From: Tardiphaga sp. vice304
Lineage (GTDB): Bacteria > Pseudomonadota > Alphaproteobacteria > Rhizobiales > Xanthobacteraceae
Length of the DNA: 64,000 nucleotides
Assembly (NCBI RefSeq): GCF_007018905.1
Contig: NZ_CP041402.1
Location: 3,398,001 to 3,462,000 of the forward strand
Direction of reading: 5' to 3'
Position numbers and translations under genes: made by a program. How positions within the stretch are numbered: the stretch's first letter is position 1; each line of letters starts with the position of its first letter. Shown here piece by piece: positions 1-9,499 of this stretch. Below the pieces are notes generated by a model. The model had not been told where the DNA came from, searched no databases, and saw only the letters and a program-made list of their open reading frames with translations.

Positions 1-428
1 ACCATGTCCACGCCGTGATCGAGCCGGCGCTGGCGCAGGGCGTCTGGGTTTTGTGCGACCGCTTTTCGGATTCGACGCGCGCCTATCAGGGCCAGTTGGG
101 CTCCGTCCCGCCTGCGCTGCTCAACGCCATGGAGCGCGTCACCATCGGCGGCCTCAAGCCGGACCTCACCATCATTCTCGACGTCCCCGTCGAGATCGGC
201 ATGCAACGCGCCGCCGCGCGCCGCGGGCAGGGCACCCCGGATCGCTTCGAGGCCGAGGGCGTGCTGTTTCACCAGCAGCTGCGCGAGGCGTTTCGACTGA
301 TCGCCGTCAACGCCCCGCAACGCTGCGTGCTGATCGATGCCAATACCGACGCCGACATCGTTGCCGGCAAAATCTGGGCGACGCTGACCGAGCGGCTGCT
401 TACCCAACCCGAGACCGTATCCGCATGA
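1..428 (+). CDS. tmk: Thymidylate kinase, 3' part (5' end outside window)
   Basis: This is the last ~141 codons of dTMP kinase, which phosphorylates dTMP to dTDP in the cytoplasm for DNA synthesis. The reading frame is already open at base 3, so the start and P-loop lie upstream of the window. The family signature DRFSDSTRAYQG (substrate-binding/DRx region) is visible near fragment residues 19-30. It is followed by a LID-type stretch rich in arginine (QRAAARRGQGTPDRFE). The stop TGA (426-428) overlaps the ATG of the next gene, so tmk and holB are probably translationally coupled, an arrangement usual in alphaproteobacteria. The identification is firm; only the missing 5' end limits it. Confidence 0.95.
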   Translation, partial: HVHAVIEPALAQGVWVLCDRFSDSTRAYQGQLGSVPPALLNAMERVTIGGLKPDLTIILDVPVEIGMQRAAARRGQGTPDRFEAEGVLFHQQLREAFRLIAVNAPQRCVLIDANTDADIVAGKIWATLTERLLTQPETVSA

Positions 429-1474
429 GCGCCGCCCGCACCAGTGAGCCGCAGGTGGCCGTGCCGCTGCCGCGCGAGACCACCGCTCTGTTCGGCCATC
501 ACACCGCCGAGCAGACGCTGCTGGATGCCTATCGCGGCGGGCGCATTCCGCATGCCTGGCTGATGTCCGGCGCGCAGGGCATCGGCAAGGCGACGCTGGC
601 CTACCGGATGGCGCGCTTCGTGCTCGCAAATTCCGATCCGCTATCTGCCAAGGTGCAGGCGGCCACGACGCTTGAGATCGACCCGTTGCATCCGGTGACC
701 CGCCAGGTCGCGTCCGGTGCCCATGGCGGGCTGCTGGTGCTGGAGCGCACCGTCAACGAGAAGGGCGTGATGCCGACCTTCGTCGCCGTCGGCGAGGTCC
801 GCAAGACCGTGCCGTTCTTCGGCTCGACCGCGGCGGTCGATGGCTGGCGGGTGTGCATCGTCGATACCGTCGACGAGATGAACGCCAATGCCGCCAACGC
901 GCTTTTGAAGGTGCTTGAGGAGCCGCCGCAGCGCTCGCTTTTCCTGCTGCTCTCCAGTTCGCCCGCGCGGCTGCTGCCGACCATCCAGTCGCGCTGCCGA
1001 AAGCTCGCGCTCCGGCCGCTGGCCATCGACGACGTCGTCCATGCCGCCGCGCTGGCCGGCGGGATGGACCAGCACGATCCTCTGCTGGAAGAGGCCGCAC
1101 AGGCGGCCGAGGGGTCGGTGTCGCGGGCGATCAACCTGCTTGGCGGCGGCGCACTGAAACTGCACCAGCGCACTTCTGCCCTGCTCGATACGCTGCCGCA
1201 TGTCGATCCGCGCGAACTGCACGCGCTGGGCGATGCGCTCGGCGGCAGCGACCGCGCGATCCTGGCGGCCTTCGTCGACAGCGTCGATCGCTGGGTCGGC
1301 GAGCAGATGCGGTCCGACGGCGCCCATGCCAACGCCAACCTGCCGCGTCTTGCGCGGCTGGCGGAGGTATGGGAAAAGATCAACCGTGCCGCGCGCGAGA
1401 CCGAATCCTACAATCTCGAGCGAAAACCGCTGGTTTTCTCGGTGTTCGGGCTTCTCGCGGAAGCAGTGCGCTGA
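425..1474 (+). CDS. holB: DNA polymerase III subunit delta'
   Basis: This encodes the 349-aa clamp-loader subunit delta', which with DnaX and HolA loads the beta sliding clamp during replication. The ATG at 425 is chosen because it overlaps the tmk stop (ATGA); the frame is open further upstream but there it lies inside tmk. The N-terminal AAA+ domain shows a P-loop-like GAQGIGKAT near residues 48-56. The clamp-loader SRC motif (PTIQSRC) is near residue 190, and the ANALLKVLEEPP segment is typical of HolB/DnaX. Its place between tmk and metG/tatD matches the conserved tmk-holB-metG-tatD cluster of Rhizobiales. Confidence 0.95.
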   Translation: MSAARTSEPQVAVPLPRETTALFGHHTAEQTLLDAYRGGRIPHAWLMSGAQGIGKATLAYRMARFVLANSDPLSAKVQAATTLEIDPLHPVTRQVASGAHGGLLVLERTVNEKGVMPTFVAVGEVRKTVPFFGSTAAVDGWRVCIVDTVDEMNANAANALLKVLEEPPQRSLFLLLSSSPARLLPTIQSRCRKLALRPLAIDDVVHAAALAGGMDQHDPLLEEAAQAAEGSVSRAINLLGGGALKLHQRTSALLDTLPHVDPRELHALGDALGGSDRAILAAFVDSVDRWVGEQMRSDGAHANANLPRLARLAEVWEKINRAARETESYNLERKPLVFSVFGLLAEAVR

Positions 1475-1529
1475 TCTCGGCGCGCCGCTCCGGTGCTGTC
1501 TTCACATGCGATGAAAGGCCTTCGCAGTC

Positions 1530-3092
1530 ATGGCGAATGCGACCAATAATTCCCGCGGCTCCTATTACATCACGACCGCGATTGCCTATCCCAACGGCGT
1601 GCCGCATATCGGCCACGCCTATGAGGCGATCGCGACCGATGCCCTGGCGCGCTTCCAGCGGCTCGATGGCAAGGATGTGTTCTTCCTGACCGGCACCGAC
1701 GAGCACGGCCAGAAGATGGTGCAGACCGCGGTGAAGGAAGGCCTGACGCCGTCGGAGCTGGCGACGCGCAACGCCACGCAGTTCAAGGACATGGACCGCG
1801 TCCTCAACATTTCCTACGATCGCTTCATCCGCACCTCGGAGGAACAGCACCATCGCTCCAGCCAGGCGATCTGGCAGCGCATGGCGGACAATGGCGACAT
1901 CTATCTCGACTCTTACGCCGGCTGGTACTCGGTGCGCGACGAGGCCTACTACGCCGAGGACGAGACCGTAGTCGGCGAGGACAAGGTGCGCCGCGGACCG
2001 CAGGGCACGCCGGTCGAATGGGTCGAGGAATCGAGCTACTTCTTCAAGCTCGCGTCCTATCAGGACAAGCTCCTCAAGCTCTATGAGGAGCAGCCGGACT
2101 TTATTGGCCCGGACACCCGCCGCAACGAGGTGATGAGCTTCGTCAAGGGCGGCCTCAAGGACCTGTCGATCTCGCGCACCACCTTCGACTGGGGCGTCAA
2201 GGTGCCCGGCGACGACAAGCACGTGATGTATGTCTGGGTCGATGCGCTGACCAACTACATCACCGGCGTCGGCTTCCCCGACAAGGGCGACGCGAACTGG
2301 CGCTACTGGCCGGCGGACGCGCACATCATCGGCAAGGACATCATCCGCTTCCACGCGGTGTACTGGCCGGCATTCCTGATGTCGGCCGGCATCGCGCTGC
2401 CGAAGCGCGTCTATGCGCACGGCTTCCTGTTCAACAAGGGCGAGAAGATGTCGAAGTCGGTCGGCAATGTCGTCGATCCCTTCAATCTGGCTGTGCAGTA
2501 CGGCGTCGATCAGCTGCGCTACTTCCTGCTGCGCGAAGTGCCGTTCGGCCAGGACGGCAGCTACAATCACGAGGCCATCGTAAACCGCACCAATGCCGAT
2601 CTCGCCAACGACCTCGGCAATCTGGCGCAGCGATCATTGTCGATGATCGCCAAACAATATGCCGGCGTGCTGCCGGAGCCCGGCGACTTCAGCGACAACG
2701 ACAAGGCCATCCTGGCGCAGGCCGACGGCATGCTCGATCTGGCGCGCGCTGCGATGGCGACGCAGCAGATCCATCAGGCGCTGAACGCGGTGTGGAACGT
2801 GGTCGCGGAAGCCAACCGCTATTTTGCCGGCGAGGCGCCGTGGGCGCTGGCCAAGACCGATCCGAAGAAGCAGGGCACCGTATTGTACGTCACCGCCGAA
2901 GTGGTGCGGCAGGTCGCGATCCTGGCGCAGCCGGCGATACCGGACAGTGCGGGCAAGCTGCTCGACGTGCTCGGCGTGGCCGCGGACGCGCGCGACTTCG
3001 CGGCGCTGGCGACGCGGCTGAAGTCCGGCGCGACGCTACCGACGCCGACCGGCGTGTTTCCGCGCTACGTCGAACCGACTCCGGCGGCCTGA
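1530..3092 (+). CDS. metG: Methionyl-tRNA synthetase
   Basis: This is a 520-aa class I aminoacyl-tRNA synthetase that charges tRNA-Met. The HIGH-type motif appears as PHIGHAY near residue 25, and the KMSKS loop as [10 protein letters not shown] near residue 306. The length and absence of a C-terminal tRNA-binding extension fit the short alphaproteobacterial form. It follows holB after 55 nt and is followed by tatD after 4 nt, so it is probably in the same operon. The ATG at 1530 places the first conserved block ([21 protein letters not shown]) about 10 residues in, as expected for the family. Confidence 0.97.
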   Translation: MANATNNSRGSYYITTAIAYPNGVPHIGHAYEAIATDALARFQRLDGKDVFFLTGTDEHGQKMVQTAVKEGLTPSELATRNATQFKDMDRVLNISYDRFIRTSEEQHHRSSQAIWQRMADNGDIYLDSYAGWYSVRDEAYYAEDETVVGEDKVRRGPQGTPVEWVEESSYFFKLASYQDKLLKLYEEQPDFIGPDTRRNEVMSFVKGGLKDLSISRTTFDWGVKVPGDDKHVMYVWVDALTNYITGVGFPDKGDANWRYWPADAHIIGKDIIRFHAVYWPAFLMSAGIALPKRVYAHGFLFNKGEKMSKSVGNVVDPFNLAVQYGVDQLRYFLLREVPFGQDGSYNHEAIVNRTNADLANDLGNLAQRSLSMIAKQYAGVLPEPGDFSDNDKAILAQADGMLDLARAAMATQQIHQALNAVWNVVAEANRYFAGEAPWALAKTDPKKQGTVLYVTAEVVRQVAILAQPAIPDSAGKLLDVLGVAADARDFAALATRLKSGATLPTPTGVFPRYVEPTPAA

Positions 3093-3096
3093 TCGC

Positions 3097-3888
3097 ATGC
3101 TGGTCGATAGTCACTGCCATCTCGACTTCCCGGACTTTGCCGACGAACTTGACGGCATCGTCGCACGCGCGGAGGCGGCCGGCGTCGGCCGTCTCGTCAC
3201 CATCTCGACACGGGTGAAGCAGTTTCCGAGACTGCTGGCGATCGCCGAGCGTTTCCCCAACGTCTTTTGCTCGGTCGGCACGCACCCCGGTCATGTGGAT
3301 GAGGAGGACGGCATCACGGCGGAAGAACTGATCGAGCTGACCAAGCATCCGAAGGTCGTTGCACTCGGAGAAGCGGGTCTCGACAATTTCTACGGCACCG
3401 ATTTCAACGAAGCGCAGGAGCGCGGCTTTCGCGCGCATATCGCAGCAGCCCGCGCGACCGGCCTGCCGCTGGTGATCCACACCCGCGTCGCCGACGAGCA
3501 ATGCGGCCGTATCCTCCAGGACGAGATGGGGAAGGGCGCCTTCCGCGCGGTGCTGCATTGCTACACCGGCGGACGCGAGCTCGCGATGCAGGCGATCGAG
3601 CTTGGCCTGTCGATCTCCTTTACCGGCATCCTGACCTTCAAGAAGTCGCAGGAACTGCGCGACCTTGCCGCCGAGCTGCCGGCCGACCGCATCATGGTCG
3701 AGACCGACGCGCCCTATCTGGCGCCCGGCAAATTCCGCGGCAAACGCTGCGAGCCGGCCTACGTCGTCGAGACCGCGAAGGTGCTCGCGGAAACCCGCGG
3801 CGTCTCGCTGGAAGAGATATCGAAGCAGACTACGGAAAACTTCTTCCGGCTGTTCAGCAAGGTGCCGCCGCCGGATGCCGCGTCATGA
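3097..3888 (+). CDS. tatD: TatD-family metal-dependent deoxyribonuclease
   Basis: This is a 263-aa TIM-barrel hydrolase of the TatD/YcfH family. Members are divalent-metal-dependent phosphodiesterases with DNase or DNA-quality-control activity. The metal-binding N-terminal DSHCHLDF (residues 4-11) is seen. The conserved GEAGLD segment, a histidine-bearing VIHTR strand and the C-terminal ETDAPYLAP motif are also present. It begins 4 nt after metG and its TGA overlaps the ATG of the next hydrolase (ATGA), which suggests coupled translation. In Rhizobiales this gene regularly sits between metG and a metallo-beta-lactamase-fold gene. The precise substrate cannot be read from sequence. Confidence 0.93.
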   Translation: MLVDSHCHLDFPDFADELDGIVARAEAAGVGRLVTISTRVKQFPRLLAIAERFPNVFCSVGTHPGHVDEEDGITAEELIELTKHPKVVALGEAGLDNFYGTDFNEAQERGFRAHIAAARATGLPLVIHTRVADEQCGRILQDEMGKGAFRAVLHCYTGGRELAMQAIELGLSISFTGILTFKKSQELRDLAAELPADRIMVETDAPYLAPGKFRGKRCEPAYVVETAKVLAETRGVSLEEISKQTTENFFRLFSKVPPPDAAS

Positions 3889-4682
3889 CGGTGACGCTGA
3901 CCATTCTCGGCTGCGGCTCGTCGGCCGGCGTGCCGCGCCCGGCGCTCGGCTGGGGTGCCTGCGATCCGACCAACCCGAAGAACCGCCGCCGCCGCTGCTC
4001 GATCATGGCGGAGCGAGAGGGCGAACACGGCATCACCCGCGTGGTGATCGACACCTCGCCGGATTTGCGCGAGCAGTTGATCGACGCGCAGGTCTATCAC
4101 ATCGACGCGGTGTTCCTGACCCATGAGCACGCCGACCAGACGCATGGGATCGACGATTTGCGCTCGGTGGTCATCCATCAGCGCCGGCGGATTCCGTTTC
4201 ATCTCAACCAGGCGACCGCCAGGGACATCCTGCCGCGGTTCTCCTATTGCTTCACGTCGCCGGAGGGCAGCGACTACCCTCCGATCCTCGAACAGAAATC
4301 GATCGAGGCCGGCGAGAGCCGCACCATCGAGGGTCCCGGCGGCGCGCTGACGCTGACGCCGTTCCTGGTCCAGCACGGCAACATCCCGGCGCTCGGCTAC
4401 CGGATCGGCAACGCCGCCTACACGCCCGACGTCCACGACATTCCGGAGGAGAGTTGGCCGGCGCTCGAGGGCCTCGATCTCTGGGTGATCGACGGGCTGC
4501 GCTACACCCAGCACCCCAGCCATTTCTCGATCCCCGACGCGCTGTCGTGGGTCGCCCGCTTCAAGCCGAAGCGGACGGTGATCACCAACATGACCGCGGA
4601 TGTGGATTACGAGGAACTGCAGCAGCAACTGCCGGACGGCGTGGTGCCTGCGTATGACGGAATGCGGCTGGTGATCGAGTAG
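3885..4682 (+). CDS. MBL-fold metallo-hydrolase (PhnP/RNase Z-like)
   Basis: This is a 265-aa protein of the metallo-beta-lactamase fold. The ATG at 3885 overlaps the tatD stop, whereas the longer upstream frame lies inside tatD. N-terminal LGCGSSAGVPRP and the zinc ligand motif THEHADQTHGID (HxHxDH type) near residues 82-93 are diagnostic of the fold. A TPDVHDIP segment and a terminal TNMTADVDY stretch resemble the phosphoribosyl cyclic phosphodiesterase (PhnP) / RNase Z side of the superfamily. No phn genes are nearby, so a phosphonate role is not supported; nucleic-acid or cyclic-phosphate hydrolysis is an inference. It closes the tmk-holB-metG-tatD run. Confidence 0.88.
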   Translation: MTVTLTILGCGSSAGVPRPALGWGACDPTNPKNRRRRCSIMAEREGEHGITRVVIDTSPDLREQLIDAQVYHIDAVFLTHEHADQTHGIDDLRSVVIHQRRRIPFHLNQATARDILPRFSYCFTSPEGSDYPPILEQKSIEAGESRTIEGPGGALTLTPFLVQHGNIPALGYRIGNAAYTPDVHDIPEESWPALEGLDLWVIDGLRYTQHPSHFSIPDALSWVARFKPKRTVITNMTADVDYEELQQQLPDGVVPAYDGMRLVIE

Positions 4683-4690
4683 CCCCAAAC

Positions 4691-4808
4691 TGTCATTCCG
4701 GGGCGCGAGCGCGCCAGCAGCGAGCGACCCCGGAACCTCGACATGTTCATCGTCCCATCTCGAGGTTCCGGGTTCGCTCAGGCTGCGCCTTCGCGCCCCG
4801 GAACGACA
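4691..4808. repeat. Nested palindromic intergenic repeat between convergent genes
   Basis: Two nested inverted repeats fill the gap between convergent genes. The outer 18-nt arms (4691-4708 and 4791-4808) match at 17 of 18 positions. The inner arms (4724-4741 and 4760-4777) also match at 17 of 18, around an 18-nt loop. The transcript could fold into a long cruciform-like hairpin and may end transcription in both directions. The form resembles the dispersed palindromic elements of Bradyrhizobium-type genomes; family membership is inferred. Confidence 0.75.
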
Positions 4809-4819
4809 ATGTATCTGTT

Positions 4820-6469
4820 CTACCCCGAAATCGCCGTCGCCGACTTCGCCTGATCGCGCAGCATGAACTTCTGAATCTTGCCCGTGGACGTCTTCGGAAT
4901 CGCCGAGAACACCACCTTCTTCGGTGTCTTGAAGCCCGGCATGTGCTCGCGGCAGAACGCGATGATGTCGGCTTCGGTCGCACTCGCCCCCGCCTTCAGC
5001 TCGATAAAGGCGCAGGGCACCTCGCCCCATTTGGCGTCGGGCTGCGCCACCACGGCGGCGAACAGCACCGCGGGATGGCGGTACAGCACGTCCTCGACCT
5101 CGACCGACGAGATATTCTCGCCGCCGGAGATGATGATGTCCTTGGAGCGGTCCTTGATGATGACGTAGCCGAATTCGTCGAGCACACCGAGGTCGCCGGT
5201 GTGGAACCAGCCGCCTTCGAACGCCTCCTGGGTCGCCTTCTCGTTCTTCAGATAGCCCTTCATGACGATGTTGCCGCGGAACATCACCTCGCCGATGGTC
5301 TCGCCGTCGCGCGGCACTTCCCGCATGGTTTCGGGATCGAGCACGGTGACGGCTTCCTGCAGCGGGTAGGGCACGCCCTGCCGGCGCTTCAGCCTGGCGC
5401 GCTCGGCGGGAGGCAACTCGTCCCAGCCGGGCTGCTCGGCGCAGACCGAGGCCGGGCCGTAGACTTCGGTCAAGCCGTAGACATGGGTCAGCTTGATGCC
5501 GATGTTCTCGGCGCCCGATAGCACCGCCATCGGCGGCGGCGCGCCGGCGATCGAGCCCTGCACCATCCGGCCGCCGGCGTAGGTCGGCGCATCCGGCGCA
5601 TTGATCAGCGTGGCGTAGACGATCGGCGCGCCGGACATGTGGGTGACGCCATGCTCCTTCATCAGCGCGAAGATTTTGGTCGGATCGACCTTGCGCAGGC
5701 AGACGTTGATGCCGGCGGTAGCCGCCAGCGTCCACGGGAAGCACCAGCCGTTGCAATGGAACATCGGCAGCGTCCACAGATAGACCGGGTGCTGGCCGAG
5801 GCCAGCGGCGAGGATATTCGAGACGGCGTTGAGATAGGCGCCACGGTGATGCGTCACCACGCCCTTCGGATTGCCCGTGGTGCCAGACGTGTAACCCAGC
5901 GCAATGGCGTCCCATTCGTCGAGCGGGTAGGGGCTGGTGAAGGTGGGATCGCCGGACGTTACGGCGTCCTCATATTCGATCTCGCCAATGCCGGCCGACG
6001 GGCCGAACGCGACGTCATCGACGTCGATCACGACAGGCTTCGGCTGCGTCATCAGTTCCAGCGCGTCGGTAATAACGGCGGCGAACTCCGGATCGACCAG
6101 CAGGATTTTTGCGCCGCCATGGTCGAGTTGGAACGCGATCGAGGCGGGGTCGAGCCGGATGTTCAGCGCGTTGAGCACGGCGCCGGCCATCAGCACCGCG
6201 AAATGGGCTTCGTTCATCGCCGGCAGGTTCGGCAGCATGGCGGCGACTGTGTCGCCGCGGCCGATGCCGCGTGCAGCGAGGTACGAAGCAAACCGCCGGC
6301 AGCGCTGATAGGTCTGCGCCCAGGTGAAGCGGCGGCCCTCATAGACCGTACTGGTGTGGTCCGGATAGACCGCCGCGCTGCGCGCCAGAAAGCTCAGCGG
6401 CGACAGCGGGACGAAGTTAGCCTTGTTCTGGTCAAGGCCGATACTGTAGGCACCTTGCGACTCAACCAT
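4820..6469 (-). CDS. Acyl-CoA synthetase (AMP-forming, fatty-acid/methylmercaptopropionate-CoA ligase type)
   Basis: This is a 549-aa adenylate-forming enzyme that activates a carboxylic acid to its CoA thioester through an acyl-AMP. The P-loop-like AMP motif YTSGTTGNPKG lies near residues 191-203, and the YGLTEVYGP motif (A5) near 330. The GWFHTGDLG hinge motif is near 425, and the C-terminal catalytic lysine region is KTSTGKIQKF. The overall form matches medium-chain or DmdB-like acyl-CoA ligases; the substrate is not determinable. It lies 117 nt downstream of a TRAP transporter on the same strand, so it may activate the acid imported by that system (inference). Confidence 0.9.
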   Translation of the reverse strand: MVESQGAYSIGLDQNKANFVPLSPLSFLARSAAVYPDHTSTVYEGRRFTWAQTYQRCRRFASYLAARGIGRGDTVAAMLPNLPAMNEAHFAVLMAGAVLNALNIRLDPASIAFQLDHGGAKILLVDPEFAAVITDALELMTQPKPVVIDVDDVAFGPSAGIGEIEYEDAVTSGDPTFTSPYPLDEWDAIALGYTSGTTGNPKGVVTHHRGAYLNAVSNILAAGLGQHPVYLWTLPMFHCNGWCFPWTLAATAGINVCLRKVDPTKIFALMKEHGVTHMSGAPIVYATLINAPDAPTYAGGRMVQGSIAGAPPPMAVLSGAENIGIKLTHVYGLTEVYGPASVCAEQPGWDELPPAERARLKRRQGVPYPLQEAVTVLDPETMREVPRDGETIGEVMFRGNIVMKGYLKNEKATQEAFEGGWFHTGDLGVLDEFGYVIIKDRSKDIIISGGENISSVEVEDVLYRHPAVLFAAVVAQPDAKWGEVPCAFIELKAGASATEADIIAFCREHMPGFKTPKKVVFSAIPKTSTGKIQKFMLRDQAKSATAISG

Positions 6470-6586
6470 AACAATCTCCTTTAATCGCAGTAGCTTACAC
6501 GGATAAATTCATCTGATTGGCAGCGAGTCAAGAAAGCTCAAGTCGATTCTCTTAAAGTCGGATTAACTAGCTGGAATAGCGATCTT

Positions 6587-8473
6587 TTAGAGAAACCCGA
6601 TCGAGATCCACGGAAAGATCGCCACAATGATTAATCCGGCCAGCAGCGCCAGCAGGTAGCCAAGGATCGGCCGGATGCCTTCCGCCGGATCGACTCGCCC
6701 GATGGCACAGGCCGCATAATACCCCACGCCGAACGGCGGCGCGAACAGTCCGATGCCCATCGCCAGGATCACGACCATCGCATAATGCACCTCGTGCACC
6801 CCGACGAGCCGGGCGATCGGGAACAGCAGCGGCCCGAACAGGACGATCGCCGGAATGCCCTCGAGCACGCTGCCGAGGATGATGAAGGCGACGATCGAAA
6901 CCGCGATGAAGGTCGCGCCGCCGCCGGGCAGGCCGGTCATGGCGGCGGCCAGCGCGCGCGAAAAACCGGACTGCGTCAGACCCCAGGCCATGCCGGTCGC
7001 CGTGCCGATGATCAGCAGGATCGCGCCGGACAGGCACGCCGTGTCGATCAGCATCGGCATCAGCCGCTTCACCGGGAACTGGCGATAGATCAGCAGGCCG
7101 GCCAGCACCGCATAGACGATGCCGATGGTGGAGACTTCGGTGGCGGTGGCCACGCCCTCGACCACGGCGGCGCGGATCACGAACGGCAATGCGATGGCGG
7201 GCAGGGAGATGATAAAGGCTCGGCCGATCTCGCGGCCCGACGCCCGTGTGACGTGGCTTAGATCCTCGTCGCGGTAGCGCCACCACACCAGCGCGCCGAG
7301 CGTGATCGCCAGCACGACGCCCGGCAGCAGCCCGCCGGTGAAAAGCGCAGAGATCGACACGCCGGTGACCGATCCGATGGTGATCAGCACCAGGCTCGGC
7401 GGGATGGTTTCGGTCTGCGCGCCGGTCGCCGAGAGCAGGGCGACCAGATCGCCGGGCTTGGCGCCGCGCGCCTTCATTTCGGGGAACAGCACCGGGGCCA
7501 CCGCGGCCATGTCGGCCGCCTTGGAGCCGGAAATCCCGGACACCAGATACATCGCGCCGATCAGCACATAATGCAGTCCGCCGCGGACATGGCCCAAAAG
7601 GCTGGCGAGAAACGCGACCATCGCGCGCGCCATGCCGGTCATCTCGATCAAGAGACCCAGGAACACGAACAGCGGCACCGACAGCAGGATCAAATGGCTC
7701 ATGCCCTCGTCCATGCGACCGACCAGCACCATGATCGGCGTGTTGGTGGTCAGCGCCATGTAGCCGAAGATGGCCAGACCGAAGCCGAAGGCGATCGGCA
7801 CGCCGGCGAACACGCACAGGCCGACCACGCCGACGAAGAAGATGATCAGGTTGAGATTGCCGAGTGTGCGCAGCAGCGGCTGCGCCAGCCAGAACGCGCC
7901 CATGATGGCGATCACCGTCGCCAGCGCCAACAGCATCGTGCGCCGGTCGCCGTAGCGGGCGAGGCGAAGCAGGGCGAACAATGCCATGATGGTGATGCCG
8001 ACCGGCAGCGCGGCGGCGCGGAACGAGTTGGCGATCTGCAGCGCCGGCGTGGTGATGTAGCTTTCCTCATAGGCGTATTCGTAGGACGGCGCGACGATCA
8101 TCAGCAGGAAGGCCAGCGCCGAGATGGTGGCGACGACATCGAGGAAAGCCCAAATCCGCGGCCCGGCCATGGCGACCAAAGCCGTCATCCGCATGTGCTC
8201 GCCGCGCCGGAACGCGACCGCCGAGCCCAGCATCGCCAGCCACAGGAACAGGATCGACGCCAGTTCGTCCGACCACACCAGTGGTCGGTGCACCACGTAG
8301 CGCGCCACCACTCCGGCGAACAAAATGATGATCTCGGCGACCACCAGCAGCGCGGCCGGCACCTCGACCAGCCGCGCCAGAATCGACTCCAGCGAGGTAA
8401 GGAACGCGCGCGGGCGAGGGACCTCCGCGGTCACCTCGCCCGCCTCCGGAGCCGCGATATCGGCATGGGCCAT
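6587..8473 (-). CDS. dctQM: TRAP transporter permease, fused small (DctQ) and large (DctM) subunits
   Basis: This 628-aa polytopic inner-membrane protein carries both membrane parts of a tripartite ATP-independent periplasmic transporter in one chain. Residues ~30-190 form the four-helix DctQ-like domain (with WSDELASILFLWLAMLGSA). From ~205 to the end it is the DctM-like ion-coupled permease, with the typical SGSKAADMAAVAPVLFPEM and ATGAQTETIPPS segments. It starts 6 nt after the stop of the binding-protein gene and is clearly co-transcribed with it. TRAP systems import organic acids using a Na+ or H+ gradient. Confidence 0.94.
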   Translation of the reverse strand: MAHADIAAPEAGEVTAEVPRPRAFLTSLESILARLVEVPAALLVVAEIIILFAGVVARYVVHRPLVWSDELASILFLWLAMLGSAVAFRRGEHMRMTALVAMAGPRIWAFLDVVATISALAFLLMIVAPSYEYAYEESYITTPALQIANSFRAAALPVGITIMALFALLRLARYGDRRTMLLALATVIAIMGAFWLAQPLLRTLGNLNLIIFFVGVVGLCVFAGVPIAFGFGLAIFGYMALTTNTPIMVLVGRMDEGMSHLILLSVPLFVFLGLLIEMTGMARAMVAFLASLLGHVRGGLHYVLIGAMYLVSGISGSKAADMAAVAPVLFPEMKARGAKPGDLVALLSATGAQTETIPPSLVLITIGSVTGVSISALFTGGLLPGVVLAITLGALVWWRYRDEDLSHVTRASGREIGRAFIISLPAIALPFVIRAAVVEGVATATEVSTIGIVYAVLAGLLIYRQFPVKRLMPMLIDTACLSGAILLIIGTATGMAWGLTQSGFSRALAAAMTGLPGGGATFIAVSIVAFIILGSVLEGIPAIVLFGPLLFPIARLVGVHEVHYAMVVILAMGIGLFAPPFGVGYYAACAIGRVDPAEGIRPILGYLLALLAGLIIVAIFPWISIGFL

Positions 8474-8479
8474 GAAGCG

Positions 8480-9499
8480 CTACGCCAGCTTGCCGACGGA
8501 TTTCTCCAGCAGCTCCCACGCCTGCTCGCCGTATTTGCCCTTCCATTCCGCGTAGAACCCGGCCTGGCGCAGCTTGTCGCGGAACGGCGCCACGGTGGGC
8601 TGGTTGAAGATCAGGCCCTTGGCGGTCAGGTCCTCGCGCACGTTGGCGTTGAGCTTGGCGGTATCGACGCGCTCGTTGACCGCGGCGGCGTTGATGTTCT
8701 TGGCCACGATGGTGCGCAGGTCGGCCGGCAGTTTTTCCCAAGCGCGGCGGTTGGCGAGGAACCAGAAACCGTCCCACATGTGGTTGGTCATCGAGCAGTA
8801 TTTCTGCACTTCGTACAGCTTGGCGGTGGAGATCAGCGCCAGCGGATTTTCCTGGCCCTCGACGACCCGCGTCTGCAGCGCGGAATACACTTCGCTGAAA
8901 TTGATGGAGGCGGGCGACGCATCGAACGCCTTGAACATCGAGGTCCACAAAGGCGATACCGGCACCCGGATCTTGAAGCCCTTGAAGTCCTCGGGGCCAT
9001 TGATCGGCCGCGACGACGACGTGGTCTGACGGAAGCCGTTGTCCCAGATCTTGTCCATCACAACGAGGTTCGCCTTGGTGATCTCGCCGCGCACATAGGC
9101 TCCGAGATCGCCGTCCATGGCCTTCCAGACGGTGTCGTAATCCGGGAACGCGAAGCCGATGCCGTTGATCGAGGCCGCCGGCACCAGGGTCGCCAGGATC
9201 AGGCCGGACAACGTGAAGAACTCGACGCCGCCGGAGCGGATCTGGCTCAGCATGTCGGTGTCGGAGCCGAGCTGGTTGTTCGGGAAAACCTGCAAATCGA
9301 CGCGGCCCTGGGTCTCGGCCTTGATCGCCGCCGACATTTCGCGGGCGCGGACGTTGAGCGGATGGGTGTCGGGCAGGTTGTTGGCATATTTGTAGACGAA
9401 TTCGGCGCTCTGGGCGCGCGCCACGAACGGCATGCCGACGCCACCCAGCACAGTCGCTGCGGCAGACGCTTTCAATATCGTACGACGTGAAATGCTCAT
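8480..9499 (-). CDS. dctP: TRAP transporter periplasmic substrate-binding protein (DctP family)
   Basis: This is a 339-aa periplasmic receptor for the fused DctQM permease encoded 6 nt downstream. The N-terminus SRRTILKASAAATVLGG with a following AXA-like site (ARAQSAEF) looks like a twin-arginine signal peptide, so export through Tat is plausible. The mature part starts FVYKYANNLPDTHPLN, and the central IRVPVSPLW segment holds the arginine that in DctP proteins forms a salt bridge with the carboxylate ligand. This implies a carboxylate substrate. The neighbouring acyl-CoA synthetase fits a scheme of uptake followed by CoA activation, but the ligand is unknown. Confidence 0.93.
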   Translation of the reverse strand: MSISRRTILKASAAATVLGGVGMPFVARAQSAEFVYKYANNLPDTHPLNVRAREMSAAIKAETQGRVDLQVFPNNQLGSDTDMLSQIRSGGVEFFTLSGLILATLVPAASINGIGFAFPDYDTVWKAMDGDLGAYVRGEITKANLVVMDKIWDNGFRQTTSSSRPINGPEDFKGFKIRVPVSPLWTSMFKAFDASPASINFSEVYSALQTRVVEGQENPLALISTAKLYEVQKYCSMTNHMWDGFWFLANRRAWEKLPADLRTIVAKNINAAAVNERVDTAKLNANVREDLTAKGLIFNQPTVAPFRDKLRQAGFYAEWKGKYGEQAWELLEKSVGKLA

